NCBI GenBank assembly: GCA_029204225.1
Contig: CM055092.1
Span: forward strand, 27,946,320-28,010,319
DNA length: 64,000 nt
Origin: Diphasiastrum complanatum
Taxonomy: Eukaryota; Streptophyta; Lycopodiopsida; Lycopodiales; Lycopodiaceae
Reading direction: 5' to 3'
In this document: positions 1 to 10,053 of the stretch, piece by piece
Layout of the letters: every line of letters begins with the position of its first letter
How positions within the stretch are numbered: position 1 is the first letter of the stretch
The notes under the pieces: model-generated
The model's input: only the letters and a program-made list of their open reading frames with translations
Told to the model about the DNA's origin: nothing
The model's database searches: none
Translations under genes and position numbers: made by a program

Positions 1-2778
1 CCAATGGATTTTGCATAGAGTGGCTTAGTTTGCCTACACTATAACTTAGATCAGGTCTAGTTATAGTAAGATAGATCAAAGAGCCTACAAGTCTCCTATA
101 TAGTGTGATGTCCTCCAAGGATGCTTCATCATCACTATTGGAAACTTTTACATTTTTCTCCATAGGAGTTTCTACTCCTTTACAATATTTCATTTCAAAC
201 TTTTCTAAGATAGAAGAAGCATATTTGGATTGACAAATAAAACTCAAATCTTTGCCTCTTGAACTTCTATTCCTAATATGAGATGAAGATTACCAAGATT
301 AGCCATCTTAAACTCCTTAAACAATGCTACTTTCGCTTCTTGTATACCATCAAGATCATTTCCACTAAGGATAATGTCATCAACATACAAAATGAGAATG
401 ATGATTTTACCATCATTGAATCTTAAGTACAAAGAAGGATCATAAGCACTTACAACAAACTTAATAGAGTTCAAGAAGGTATTCAACCTAGAGTACCAAG
501 CTCTAGGTGCTTGCTTAAGCCCATAAAGGCTTCTTAGCAACAAACACACTTTTTCCTCTTGATCTTCTTTGATGAAGCCCTCAAGTTGCCTCATGAAAAT
601 CTCCTTTTCCAAATATCCATTGAGAAAAGCATTAGTCACATCAAGTTGAAAAAGAGGCCAATTGAGAGTAGTTGCAAGAGAAATAATCAACCTTATGGAA
701 ACTAGCTTAGCAACAGGAGAAAAAGTTTCATCAAAATCTACTCCCTTGGTTTGCAAGAACCCCTTTGCCACTAGCCTTGCCTTGTGCTTGTTGATGCTCC
801 CATCTTGATTGTACTTCAATCTATAGATCCATTTGCACTCAAGTGGCTTTCTTCCTTGAGGAAGATCCACAAGCTTCCATGTGTGATTCTCCATAAGAGC
901 ATCATACTCTCTTTGCATGGCATTGCTCCATTCTTGTGACTCCATAGCTTCTTCAAAGCAACTTGGCTCATCAAACATAGAAGTTAGAAAAGTGTAAGAG
1001 GTAAGTGAATGTAGATCTTCCCTTTGTTCAGCTTTTGTCAACATAGGTGAGCCTTGAGGGCTCGGCCTTTCTTCTTGTAGATCTCCTTGGAGTCCTCGGA
1101 TCTTGAGATGGATCTTCAAGATCTTGACCACATGTAGGCTCCTCCTCAAACCTTACAAGATCCTTGACATAAGATGGATATCCCTTGCTATTTTTAGCAT
1201 AACCAACAAAGATTTCTTTAATAGAAGTAGGATCATCCTTTTTTCTTGTATCTAATGCTTGAAAAACATAGCAAGTAGATCCGAAAATTCTTAGATCTTT
1301 AAGATTTGACTTCTTACAAAATAGAGCCTCATAAGATGTTATGCCTCCAATGGGCTTACATGGCAATCTATTACACAAATAAGTTGCACAAATAATAGCC
1401 TCTTCCCAAAAGGACTTAGGTAGAGATGCATTTATCCTTAAAGCCTTAGCACACTCACATAGTGTTCTATTCATCCGGTCGGCTATACCATTTTGTTGAG
1501 GACTATAAGTACATGTAAGTTCTCTCTTAATGCCATTGGATTTACAAAACTCTATCATTTTGGTGGAGATATACTCTCCACCATTATCACTCCTTAATAC
1601 TTTAATTCTAGCATCAAGTTGATTTTCGACTAGAGTTTTGAACTAAACAAAAGCTTCAAACACTTTACTTTTGGAATCCAAAAGTTCAATCCAAGTGTAT
1701 CTAGAGTAATCATCAATAAAAGATACATACATAGATGCACCTCCATTAGATTTTTGAGAAAAAGGGTGCGCATCACTATGAATAAGATCTAATGTTTTTG
1801 TAGATCTAGTGGAAGAGATATCAAAAGGTAGCTTGTGTGCCTTTGAGAGGCTACAAGCTACTTCTTCCACACTTTGAGAGTGTCTTTGGAAGGCCGAGAG
1901 CAAGATCCTTGGTGCATAGCATCTCCATAGATTTGAAGTTGGGGTGGCCCAACCACTTATGCCAAAGCTCCACTTGATTGAGCTCCTCCTTCACCATGTT
2001 CACACTTCCAAGAAAAACATTAGCATCAAGCCTAAAAAGCCTTCCTTGCTTAAATCCCTTTACAATGCAAGTATTATTCATCATTATGGAGCAAACACCT
2101 TGCTTAAAATGGACATCTAAGCCATCATCCATCAATTGTCCTACACTTAACAAATCCTTAGTGAGTGTAGGAACATAGAGTACATTATCAAGATCTACTC
2201 TTTTAGAGGATCCAAGACTTAAGGGAATAGTTCCCACTCTATCTATTCTACATTCTTGATCACTTGTTGTCAGAATAGACTTTTTACAGCCTACAAAAGG
2301 TACAAGAGTTGAGAAAAAAATCCTTTTGGAATGTCATGTGGGAACTAGCCCCACTATCAATCCACCATGTGTCATTGGAGTACCTCTTTGATGTTTTCAA
2401 GACATACTCTTGAGCACTCTCATCACTCCCTCTAATGCTTTGAAGAACTTTGTTTCTAATCATAAGCACTCTAGAGGCATTTTTGGATTCATAAATCCCT
2501 TTGAGGTAGTTCCATGCCTCCTTGGTCGAGGTACAAGATGCTACTTCCTTTAGAAGTTCATTACTAACATTCATTTTCAAACAATGTAATGCTAGTCTAG
2601 CTCTCTTTTTGTACCTCACTTGATCTTGCCCTCCTTGAGGTTCTTCTTCCTCTCCTATGACAAGATCAAACATATCTTGGAGCACAAGTAGTGACTCCAT
2701 TCTTACTTTCCAAGTTGAATAATTATTAGAATTTAGCCTTTCACTAGCCTCAAGAAGATAGGCTCCAATTGATCCCAT
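1..2778 (-). pseudogene. copia A gag-pol remnant
   Basis: The start is the ATG at 2778-2776 (MGSIGAYLLE). Gag continues to about 2390 and then jumps straight into the protease motif WWIDSGASSHMT, so roughly 190 residues present in element D, including the CCHC zinc knuckle, are missing. Fragments follow in different frames: protease end and GAG-pre-integrase with HKWLGHPN (2237-1851), integrase core start (1903-1643), integrase with QQNGIADRMNRT (1558-1028), and RT with VTNAFLNG and YVDDIILSG (1149-244). RT continues to position 1 and matches element D through the block TRPDL. In the integrase motif the usual glutamate of VAERRN reads as aspartate (IADRMN). Nothing here can be translated as one protein. 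Confidence 0.88.
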
Positions 2779-3335
2779 TCTATCTAGTAACAAGTACAAC
2801 AAATGTACTATTCAAAGGCTCTCCCTTCTTCCTTTCTCAGAATTTAGCTAAAATGCTACTCTCTTGAATCTCACTAGACTCAAGAAGCAAGATCTATAAT
2901 GATCTTGAACTCAAAAAGATTTGGGAAAGTGTATTCTACACAATCTATTCAATTAGAACCTTGGATTTGATTTTTGGAAGTGCCAATGCCTTTCTATGGT
3001 GTTTAGAATTGGTTTTAGTTTCACTCTTGAACTAAAAACATAAGCCTCAAACTCTCTCACAAGGATTTGTTGGTTTAATAAGATTATAACACCATTTACT
3101 CATCAAATCTATAATGGAAACAATGATTTTTCATAAGCACATCACTAGTTTCACTCTACACAACTTGTTTGAAGCTCAAATATTGAAAAAACAAAAAGTT
3201 TTGGTGAAAGTACAACTCCAGCAGCCTCTCACATGTGTGAGAAGTATATTCGAACTTTACACACTAATCTGAACCTCAACATCACAAGTAAACTATTAGA
3301 AAAGGTCGTCGGATCATCAACTAAGCTCTTTGACT

Positions 3336-3349
3336 TGGCTCTGATACCA
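3336..3349 (-). other. copia A primer binding site
   Basis: Minus strand TGGTATCAGAGCCA, complementary to the 3' end of plant initiator tRNA-Met, lies immediately inside the LTR. This fixes the orientation of the element and the inner border of the LTR. Confidence 0.9.
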
Positions 3350-3989
3350 TGTCAAATTTTAGAGTTTAAGGACTGAAATTGATCTACAAATGACACAAAG
3401 AGTGATTGGTAGCTTGGGATCTTGATCTATATCAAGACTAGCTTCTTTGGATTCCAAGCAAGAACAATAAAAAAAGGTGATCCACAGCTTCACACGTGTG
3501 AAGTACAGTTACTGTACGGCTTGATAACAGAGAGATAGTTTACTTATCATTTACAAAGCATTCATCCACAAAGAAAGTGCTTAAGAGAGTCAAAACACAA
3601 TGATAGCTACAAAACCAAGGTTTCTCATCATTAGCTCAAAAATGGATCCATCATGGATCAAGTACGAAATCACCATAATCTCTCTCTAAGCTGCATCCAG
3701 CACATGTGGGACAGTTCATTGTACTTATCCATATCCACTTTGGATAAGATCTATCAAGTTTGCCACATCATCCATTGGTGGTTTGTGTTGACCTTCTAGA
3801 TTCCTACAATCTAGGACCTAACTCCTATAGTTTAGGAGATGTCATATTAGACTCAAATGAAAGCTAATCAAAATGGATTTGAATATTACAAGTGTCATTT
3901 CACATGTGTGGACAGGTCCTCACACGTGTGGATCCACATAGATGTCTAATATTCATCAAAAACCATGTGAAAATTGCTAAATTCTAACA
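3350..3989 (-). repeat. copia A 5' LTR
   Basis: About 640 bp, bounded on the minus strand by TGTTAGAAT and TTTGACA, so it has the usual TG...CA ends. It directly abuts the primer binding site on one side and foreign coding sequence on the other. It contains a 16-bp perfect palindrome at 3488-3503 (core CACACGTGTG) and further ACGTGT/CATGTG words near 3901-3932, likely transcription-factor sites. Confidence 0.85.
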
Positions 3990-4877
3990 ATCTGTACATT
4001 GCATGTGGAGGTGCGTATTATAGAAAAAATAATATATCTTCACATCTTGTTTGCATGGAATTCTGAGCCAGAGGCCTCTACGAAAGAAGCTATTTCCAGA
4101 TTAGAGGATGTGTTGTCCAAAGCAGGCTTACATAAAGGCCATGTTAAAATAAAAATGGATGACAAGCTATCAAGTAAAACACGAAATATTCCATGCAAGC
4201 CGAGCATTGGAGGATCTAAAGCTCGAAGATTTTTATCGAATTATTTTGGCAAACAATCCAAGGTTCAATACACGTTTTGGAAAGAAATTATTGTAGCAAC
4301 TCAAGATTTCGAAGAAGAAGGATCTACTCGTATACACAAAGTAGAAGTTTGGAAAAAGTTAGACAACATGGTGAAATACTTGAGAAAAGATAAATTTTCA
4401 AATACTGATGTACAAATGATACAGAAAACAACCAATGAATTTGTGGATGCAGTACAAAGTGCATGGGGTGTTGATCATATAACACATTATATGGTAAGAT
4501 TTTGATTTTACACTACGAGATAGACAAATATGTGCAATTAAATTAGATACTTTTGGTACTGATTTAGATTATGTTTTTATGACATGCAGCACATATTACG
4601 ACATCATTCGACATTTTTTGCAAGAAATAGTGGAAGTCTTAGCATATGGTCATCGCAAGGAATGGAAAAATCTCATTGGCAAGCAAGAGCGGCATTTCAT
4701 AAAAGTACACAACATGGTGGGACTAGCTCAAAAAATAGCTATATATTGTAACTTTTCCAATGGTTTTACAGAAGAATCATAATACAAAATCGACGGATTA
4801 TAAAAAATTTCAAAAAGCATGCAAATTTGTACAAGCCAGTAGGCTATGTACACACAATAAAATTGTATATCAAATAA
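3990..4877 (+). pseudogene. transposase-like gene, C-terminal part, two exons
   Basis: Exon 3990-4493 reads in frame from the copia A border (ICTLHVEVRI...) and ends at HITHYM followed by the donor gtaaga. A 96-bp intron (4494-4589) ends in tgcag. Exon 4590-4877 resumes in phase 0 with HILRHH, giving THYMHILRHHSTFF, then GSLSIWSSQGMEKSH and STQHGG. This block pattern (THYMH, GSL, QGMEKSH, HGG) resembles the C-terminal part of uncharacterised transposase-like proteins scattered in plants and animals; I cannot name the superfamily with confidence. An in-frame TAA at 4749-4751 lies between YIL and LFQWFYRR and is most simply CAA to TAA. The true stop is TAA 4875-4877. The N-terminal half lies beyond copia A, outside the window. 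Confidence 0.6.
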
Positions 4878-4907
4878 AAATATTTACAAAGTACAATTCA
4901 GCAGTAA

Positions 4908-6374
4908 CTAATTTGCTTCTGATATTTTCTCCAATGAAAGTTGCAACTTAGAATCATGCAACAATTTTCTTCTTTCGTATGGATCCAATAGCTCATAGTT
5001 TTCATACTTACTCAGAGCAACGTAAGCAATATACAATGCAAAATGAGATGATCTGAACATGGAATTCACTGGTCCATATCCTAAAATTTTAACCGCAGTG
5101 GTTTTTTTTACAAAAATTATTTTATGCACCTTATTGAAATTATGTCCTCCAAGAAAATGAGACAATGTCTTGATTGCCATAATTATAGTCTCACCATGTT
5201 GATGAAATTTTGAATGGGCAACACTTATCTCATTATTCTTGAAGAACTTCAAATAGTGCCCTAGTGCATGATCTCTTGAAAATTCTCCAACAGAAGGTCT
5301 CTGCCCTCCTCGACGAATTGCGAAATCATCAAGGAAAATTGTTTCCTGAAATGATAAAAAACAAAGTAAGCTCCAGTATATAATCTGAGATAACGAATCT
5401 ACTAGTACATTATAAGATACAAAAACTTACGCATTCGGCTTTGTCTTCCCTGATTACTGTCTCTCCATCAATATTATGTCCACCTTTCGATGTCAATATT
5501 GTTGGTGAATAGACAATTGGTTGAGGAAAGCCAAGTTGACTTTGGATTCTGAGAAACTCCTCCTCATAAGGTAGATCATCTTCTTTGTTGCGCATTTCCT
5601 CCACAACCATTTTCAAGCAATCTTTCTCTGAATAAAACTTATCATTATGTACATCATCAACACTAGGGAAAAGATCATCAACATCAAAATCAATTATATC
5701 CGAAAATTCAACAAGCTCTTTGTTCAAAATGCAAAGAGTCTCAGCTTCAGTGAAATAAAAAAGATCCGATATTGTCAAAAAAGAATTATTATCTATATTA
5801 TAAGTAGGCAAAGTGATCAAAGATTGTAGTGGGTGTTCTAGGGCCTATAAACGATGCCCTCTTTCGATCAAAATCAAAATCTGAACAATCACCTAAATTA
5901 ACGCTCGTATCAATAAGAAAAAGTATTTATATCTACAATCTTTGACTTTTCAGACTTTGTACCACTAGAAGAAGCAGCTTCAGAAGTGAAAGGGACAGCC
6001 TCCGAATCGTTTAACAAAAGAAAAAAAAATAAATGTAGACTTTTTATTGTGAATTGGGCACTCATCTACAGACTTGAAATCATTATGTAGCTTGATGAAC
6101 ATTTTGTCAAGATTAGCTTTATAGATATGCTTGTCGAGTGCCACCAAGTCCTGATAATGAATCATGTCTTTATTCTGAGATTTGAATAACAGAGTACTGA
6201 ACAGAGACTTAAATCTGAGATATATCTCAGAAAATGCCTCCACACCAGAACCCTCAGTAATAAAAGGAAGAATAAAAAGGAAAAGGAGAAAAAAGAGATT
6301 TGAAATACTCCAAACTATTAGTAATATCAAATTCATGAAAAAAAGAAAGCAAACTAGAATCAAAATTAGACATT
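4908..6374 (-). pseudogene. unknown gene of the three-gene cluster
   Basis: I do not recognise this protein. A plausible start is ATG 6374-6372 (MSNFDSSLLSFFHEF). Coding-like sequence continues in shifting frames through EGSGVEAFSEIY (near 6255), a serine-rich stretch, DFDFDRKRASF (near 5870) and an acidic region with FSDIIDFDVDDLFPSVDD (near 5690). A clean intron follows: exon end at 5431 (EC, donor gtaagt), intron 5430-5346, and last exon 5345-4908, starting ETIFLDDFAIRRGG and ending at LEKISEAN. At least three small indels break the frame. The last exon is mixed alpha-helical in character with no metal-binding or catalytic signature I can name. It faces the transposase-like gene tail to tail and shares a divergent promoter with the H3-like/Ulp1-like gene, so it is probably an accessory protein of the same element. 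Confidence 0.5.
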
Positions 6375-6404
6375 TTAAACAAAAACTGCAAATATAAAAC
6401 TCCA

Positions 6405-7184
6405 AATATCGCTCTCAGGCGCAAACTGCAGGTCAGGCAAGAACCTCAAGGAAATGTGCGTTCGAAAGAGATATTAGAAATTAGAGTATCGGATCCGAGC
6501 GCATGAACAAAGAGCAGACAAGAAAGGAGATGTAAGACACGCTTGAATGCGATACCGGATGAGGCAGTATCTGTTCCAGATGCAACTTAGTCAACAGAGG
6601 GTAATCAGTGCAAATGGCGCGCTTGAAATCGATATTCGGCCAAGAAATCAAAAATTTGCTTGAAAATTCGAGCCGAAAATGATCTATTTATATAAAAAAT
6701 TTTGCACGTGTGGAGGAGTTATAAAGAAACATGTGTCGACGTATGATTGGTCAGAATTGATAAACCCTACGGACAATGATTGATCTGACATCTGTCATGT
6801 GCGAGAATGACACGCGTCGAAAAGGGATTCGTGCACGTGTCCCAACCCATATGGCCTCATAATGAGGTCATCATTGTTAGTACGAACATTCCACGTGGAC
6901 CAATCAGATGACAACACGTGTCTTCCACCGTCTTTTCACACGTGCAAAAATTTTGTATATATACGTCTTCAGAATTTTCATTTTTTCACAGAATTTTTGG
7001 TTTTCGCTCCCAATATCGCTCTCACCCTTACACCGTTTAATCGTCCACCTTCTTATAGTGCGCTTGAGACCGAGACCGCTGTTAGTCCAATATCGCTTTC
7101 GAGTGCGCATCTCATTTCTTAAAATATTCATTGTATATCTTGCGCTTGAAACCGATATTCGATTTTGGTATCGATCTCAAGCGC
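6405..7184. repeat. ten copies of an 18-bp motif, five on each side of the promoter
   Basis: Consensus about GCGCTTGARANCGATAYY in either orientation. Left copies: 6405-6422, 6458-6475, 6485-6502, 6539-6556, 6619-6636. Right copies: 7012-7029 (half conserved), 7060-7077, 7089-7106, 7142-7159, 7167-7184. The last two form an inverted pair 7 bp apart. All lie outside the two TATA boxes, so in both presumed transcript leaders. They may be binding sites for an element-encoded protein. Confidence 0.75.
6684..6964. promoter_or_regulatory. symmetrical divergent promoter with five G-boxes
   Basis: A leftward TATA box (minus TATATAAATAG, 6694-6684) and a rightward one (TATATATAC, 6956-6964) face away from each other. 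Each is followed inward by an A/T run and GCACGTGTG, so 6686-6712 and 6937-6964 form an imperfect inverted repeat. Five perfect CACGTG G-boxes lie within 240 bp: 6705-6710, 6834-6839, 6892-6897, 6915-6920 and 6939-6944. G-boxes bind plant bZIP and bHLH factors. The left unit would drive the unknown gene and the right unit the H3-like/Ulp1-like gene. Confidence 0.65.
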
Positions 7185-7266
7185 CCCCTTCTCGCAAATT
7201 TTTTTGTTTTCATTCCCTATGCTTTTGTTTAAACTTTTTTTTGTTAATTTTTTTCATCTCAAAATG

Positions 7267-8796
7267 ATGGGCAGGACCAAATCCATTGCCCATGCCATAA
7301 CCATTGTACAACGTTCCCCCTGGTACTGGCCGTAGACGTGGCAGGAAGTAGGTCTGGCTAAGGGAGATTAAAAACTCCAAAGATCAACTGAATTGTTGAT
7401 CCCTAGAGCTCATTTTGGCTGATCTATATGGAATGTCACTCTGTCACTTGGGCCAAATGTTCGTTTTGTCGTGACAGCCATGCAGGCCTTACAGGGTGCT
7501 GCAGAAGATTTTTTGTTCCAGTTTTTTGAGGATACCTGTCTTTTGGCAGTGCATGGTAAGCATGTCACCATCATGCCAAAAGATTTCGTCATTCTTAGAA
7601 GACTTCGAGACCGTTATTTTGGTTTGCATGTTGATAATGCCAGCACCTCCAGAGACCTACCTCTGGATAGAACCAACTTGCCGACTACCTCTAGGAGGAA
7701 GAGAAAGTAGCCTGTCCCCAAAAAGGCTGCATCTCGAAGGCCAGCTGCTTCCCTTCCTCCTCGAGTTATCCCGGTCAAGAGATCCCAGATCATCCTGAGC
7801 TCTGAGTCAGATGCTGGAGAATCTGATTCAGCTCAAGAATCATTAGCTCTTCCTCATCCTGTTATTTGTCCAGCTCCTCATCAGGTTTCTTCACCAAAAG
7901 TGTTGATTATCCAAAAGGAGCTCGACAAAATAACAGAGAAATCTGTAAATATTGTATCTACTTCTTTTTCTGCTCCTGTACATAATCTTTTTGTAAAAAT
8001 TCCATACGATCCTGCCCAAGTATATTTTGATTCTGACCATTATAACCACTACGAGGCCTACCTAGATTTTGGTTGTTGCAAACGGCATTGGAGCCTGAAC
8101 ATTCTTTCTGTAAAGATAAATAAGGGAGGAGTATCAAATTTTCTATGTGTAAAATTAAACTCAGCTGCAAATACACATAGAGAATTTGATTCTCTACTTC
8201 ATGATGCCGTTCGGGAAATACTGACAATGGCAACCTCAATTGGAAAGATAACCATTAGATCTCTCAAGGTATATTCAATTTATCTCTGATATGCATGTAT
8301 TCCTTTTTTAGTTCAAATTTATCATCATAGCATAAATAAAATTTTCTATCATAATATTTACCAATTTTTGTTTTCTATATGCAGTGTGTACAACAAAAGG
8401 ACGCTTTTAGTTGTGCATGGTTCGTCCTGTACAATACGAAGCTATTTTTTGAGTGGTATAATTTACAAGTGGATGTAGATATTGAAAAGGTAATATTCTG
8501 TTCATTTGTAGTTCCTTTCATTCTAATTCATATTTCTTTACTATCATTGTTTGTAATTTGCTGATTCTTGTGTTTTGTGATGACAGTTCACTCTTGAGTC
8601 GTATACTCCTGACGAAGACAATTGGATACATGAAGAGAATGCACAAGATAGATCGATCTATAGAGAAATTTTACAAGATAGATTGATGTGCAAACATCTC
8701 GTACTCCACAAAACACTCAGGACAAGGGAGGAGGCCCATTTGATTGGCCATGTTGAGGTGGTTGTTCTCCAACAATACCATTGGTTTATGGCATAG
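7267..8796 (+). pseudogene. histone H3-like / Ulp1-like protease gene, three exons
   Basis: Exon 1 is 7267-8268, exon 2 8385-8489, exon 3 8587-8796, all phase 0 with gt/ag borders. The N-terminus MGRTKS recalls an H3 tail; VWLREI, STELLI, FEDTCLLAVHGKHVTIMPKD and RRLRD follow H3 order across the alphaN helix and histone fold. A K/R-rich stretch (RRKRK) and an acidic serine linker lead to HWSLNILSV (His 8086-8088) and QQKDAFSCAW (Cys 8412-8414), the His and Gln/Cys parts of a C48 (Ulp1/SENP) peptidase. The spacing from His to Cys is about 70 residues, as in that family. The expected catalytic Asp appears as Asn (KLNSA, 8158-8160). Breaks: TAG 7349, a 1-nt loss at 7382, TGA 7420 and TAG 7708; the upstream 7300-7348 part also changes frame. 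Exon 3 ends at TAG 8794. The stops lie in the frame that otherwise joins both domains, so the fusion predates decay. Confidence 0.65.
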
Positions 8797-9371
8797 TTGG
8801 CCAACATTCAAGGACACTTATTTTGCAACACTCCTACTGTTATGGAAGTGTAGGGTCTAAGAATGCATTTCAACACAACTAAGGTCCATAGGATTGAAAG
8901 CTTGTCTCCTCCTATAGTATGTGAGTTGTTATGATATTCTTTATCCATGATGCTCATATGGATGCTTTCTTTTGGCGTTCTTGGTCCAATTCATGTTTGA
9001 TTATCGCAACTTTGATTTGATATATCGACTATGACACTCATTATGCCTTTGGCCATCTTTGTCCATACGACTGACATGGTGCATGTTTATTTTGCAACTT
9101 TTTGATTTACGTATTCTAGTTTGCCACTACTAATTCATCATGTACATTTCTATGACTGGCTTAGTGGAAACGCTAAGATTGATAAGGGCTATTGACTGAG
9201 TAGCAAAGCACACACTCTCTTGAGAACACAACAATCCTAATTTGGTGGTTTCCTAGAAGATCTCCTAGAGAGCTTCAAAATATTACAAATAGAGTAACTT
9301 GCAAGGATTCCATGGTGGTTCAATCCTATTGCACTTGAGCTATTTGTCGAAGTAATAGAGCAATTCCTTTG
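8797..9371. other. no gene recognised, next to copia D insertion site
   Basis: AT-rich sequence with short, stop-rich frames. It may contain the 3' end of the three-gene cluster, but I see no terminal repeat. It resumes after copia D at 15547; the D target site CTTTG (9367-9371) is its last 5 bp. Confidence 0.4.
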
Positions 9372-10053
9372 TGTTAAAAATTCACAATTCTAGCTTGACT
9401 AGTTTTGGTCATATGACTTGTAAATAGTTAGATGGTCATGATGTGGCTTGTCACACGTGCCAAATAGCATAGGATTCCATTCATAAGGATGTTCTCAAGT
9501 AGACCTAAGTGTTAGAACCTTTGGAATGAGTCCAAATTATGCTTAGATACAAGGGAGAAAAAATAGGAGCTATTTTTGGTAATTTTTGCATTGTTGAGGG
9601 ATCTCCAAGATTCCAACCCTAACTTGGTAGGGATGAAAGATCCACCAAAATTAGCATTAGGGATAGGTTTAGGGCTACTCATACATGCCCAAAACCGTGA
9701 TGGATCATGTATATATAGGTGATGATATCTCACCAAAATCAATCAAGCAATTTCATGTTTTTTCTCTCATAATGGTGCAATTGCTCTCTATGTTCATAAT
9801 TGTTTGAGTACTTGTGATTACTAATGATTATAGGATTGAATGTAGGTCTGGTGTACAGTACTCAGACTGTGGGAGGCCATACTTTCACACGTGTGAAGCC
9901 TTCTTCAAGGATTTGGGCCATTTAGTGAGGTTCAAGCATAGATTTTTGATGGATTTTGATGGTTCAACTTGTGCTAATCTTATGAAATCATAATCTATTG
10001 TTTCCCTCATCATTTCAAGTGTTTTAGGATCCTTATTTGCTGTAATTTTTACA
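9372..10053 (+). repeat. copia D 5' LTR
   Basis: 682 bp, TGTTAAAAAT...TTTTTACA. A TATA-like word (tatatatagg, about 9710) would place the start of transcription near 9740. A perfect 14-bp palindrome TTCACACGTGTGAA lies at 9894-9907, with the same ACGTGT core as in the LTR of element A. Confidence 0.95.

Larger units (their letters stand above)
1..3989 (-). mobile_element. Ty1/copia element A, 3' end beyond the window
   Basis: On the minus strand the order is LTR (3989-3350), primer site, leader of about 560 bp (3335-2779), then gag, protease, integrase and reverse transcriptase, running off the left edge. RNase H and the second LTR lie outside. The domain order protease-integrase-RT defines the copia superfamily. 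The element sits in the middle of the transposase-like gene that resumes at 3990. The 5 bp after the LTR (atctg, 3990-3994) would be the target duplication, but its partner is not visible. The reading frame is broken several times, so the copy is dead. Protein matches to element D show the two belong to related lineages. Confidence 0.9.
3990..8796. mobile_element. candidate undescribed DNA transposon, interrupted by copia A
   Basis: Three decayed genes are packed together: a transposase-like gene (+, 3990-4877, 5' part lost behind copia A), an unknown gene (-, 6374-4908) whose stop is 30 bp from the transposase stop, and an H3-like/Ulp1-like gene (+, 7267-8796) divergent from the unknown gene. 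The two divergent genes share a symmetrical promoter flanked by five plus five copies of an 18-bp motif. Tight packing, a transposase-like protein, and similar decay in all three genes argue for one element. I see neither terminal inverted repeats nor target duplications: the left end lies beyond copia A and outside the window, and the right end is not recognised before copia D. Treating the three genes as one element is inference. Confidence 0.5.

Noticed and set aside
6862-7267. Overlapping open frames on both strands in the divergent promoter
   Set aside because: They cover TATA boxes, G-boxes and the 18-bp motifs and have no protein family signature; the region is better read as promoter and leaders.
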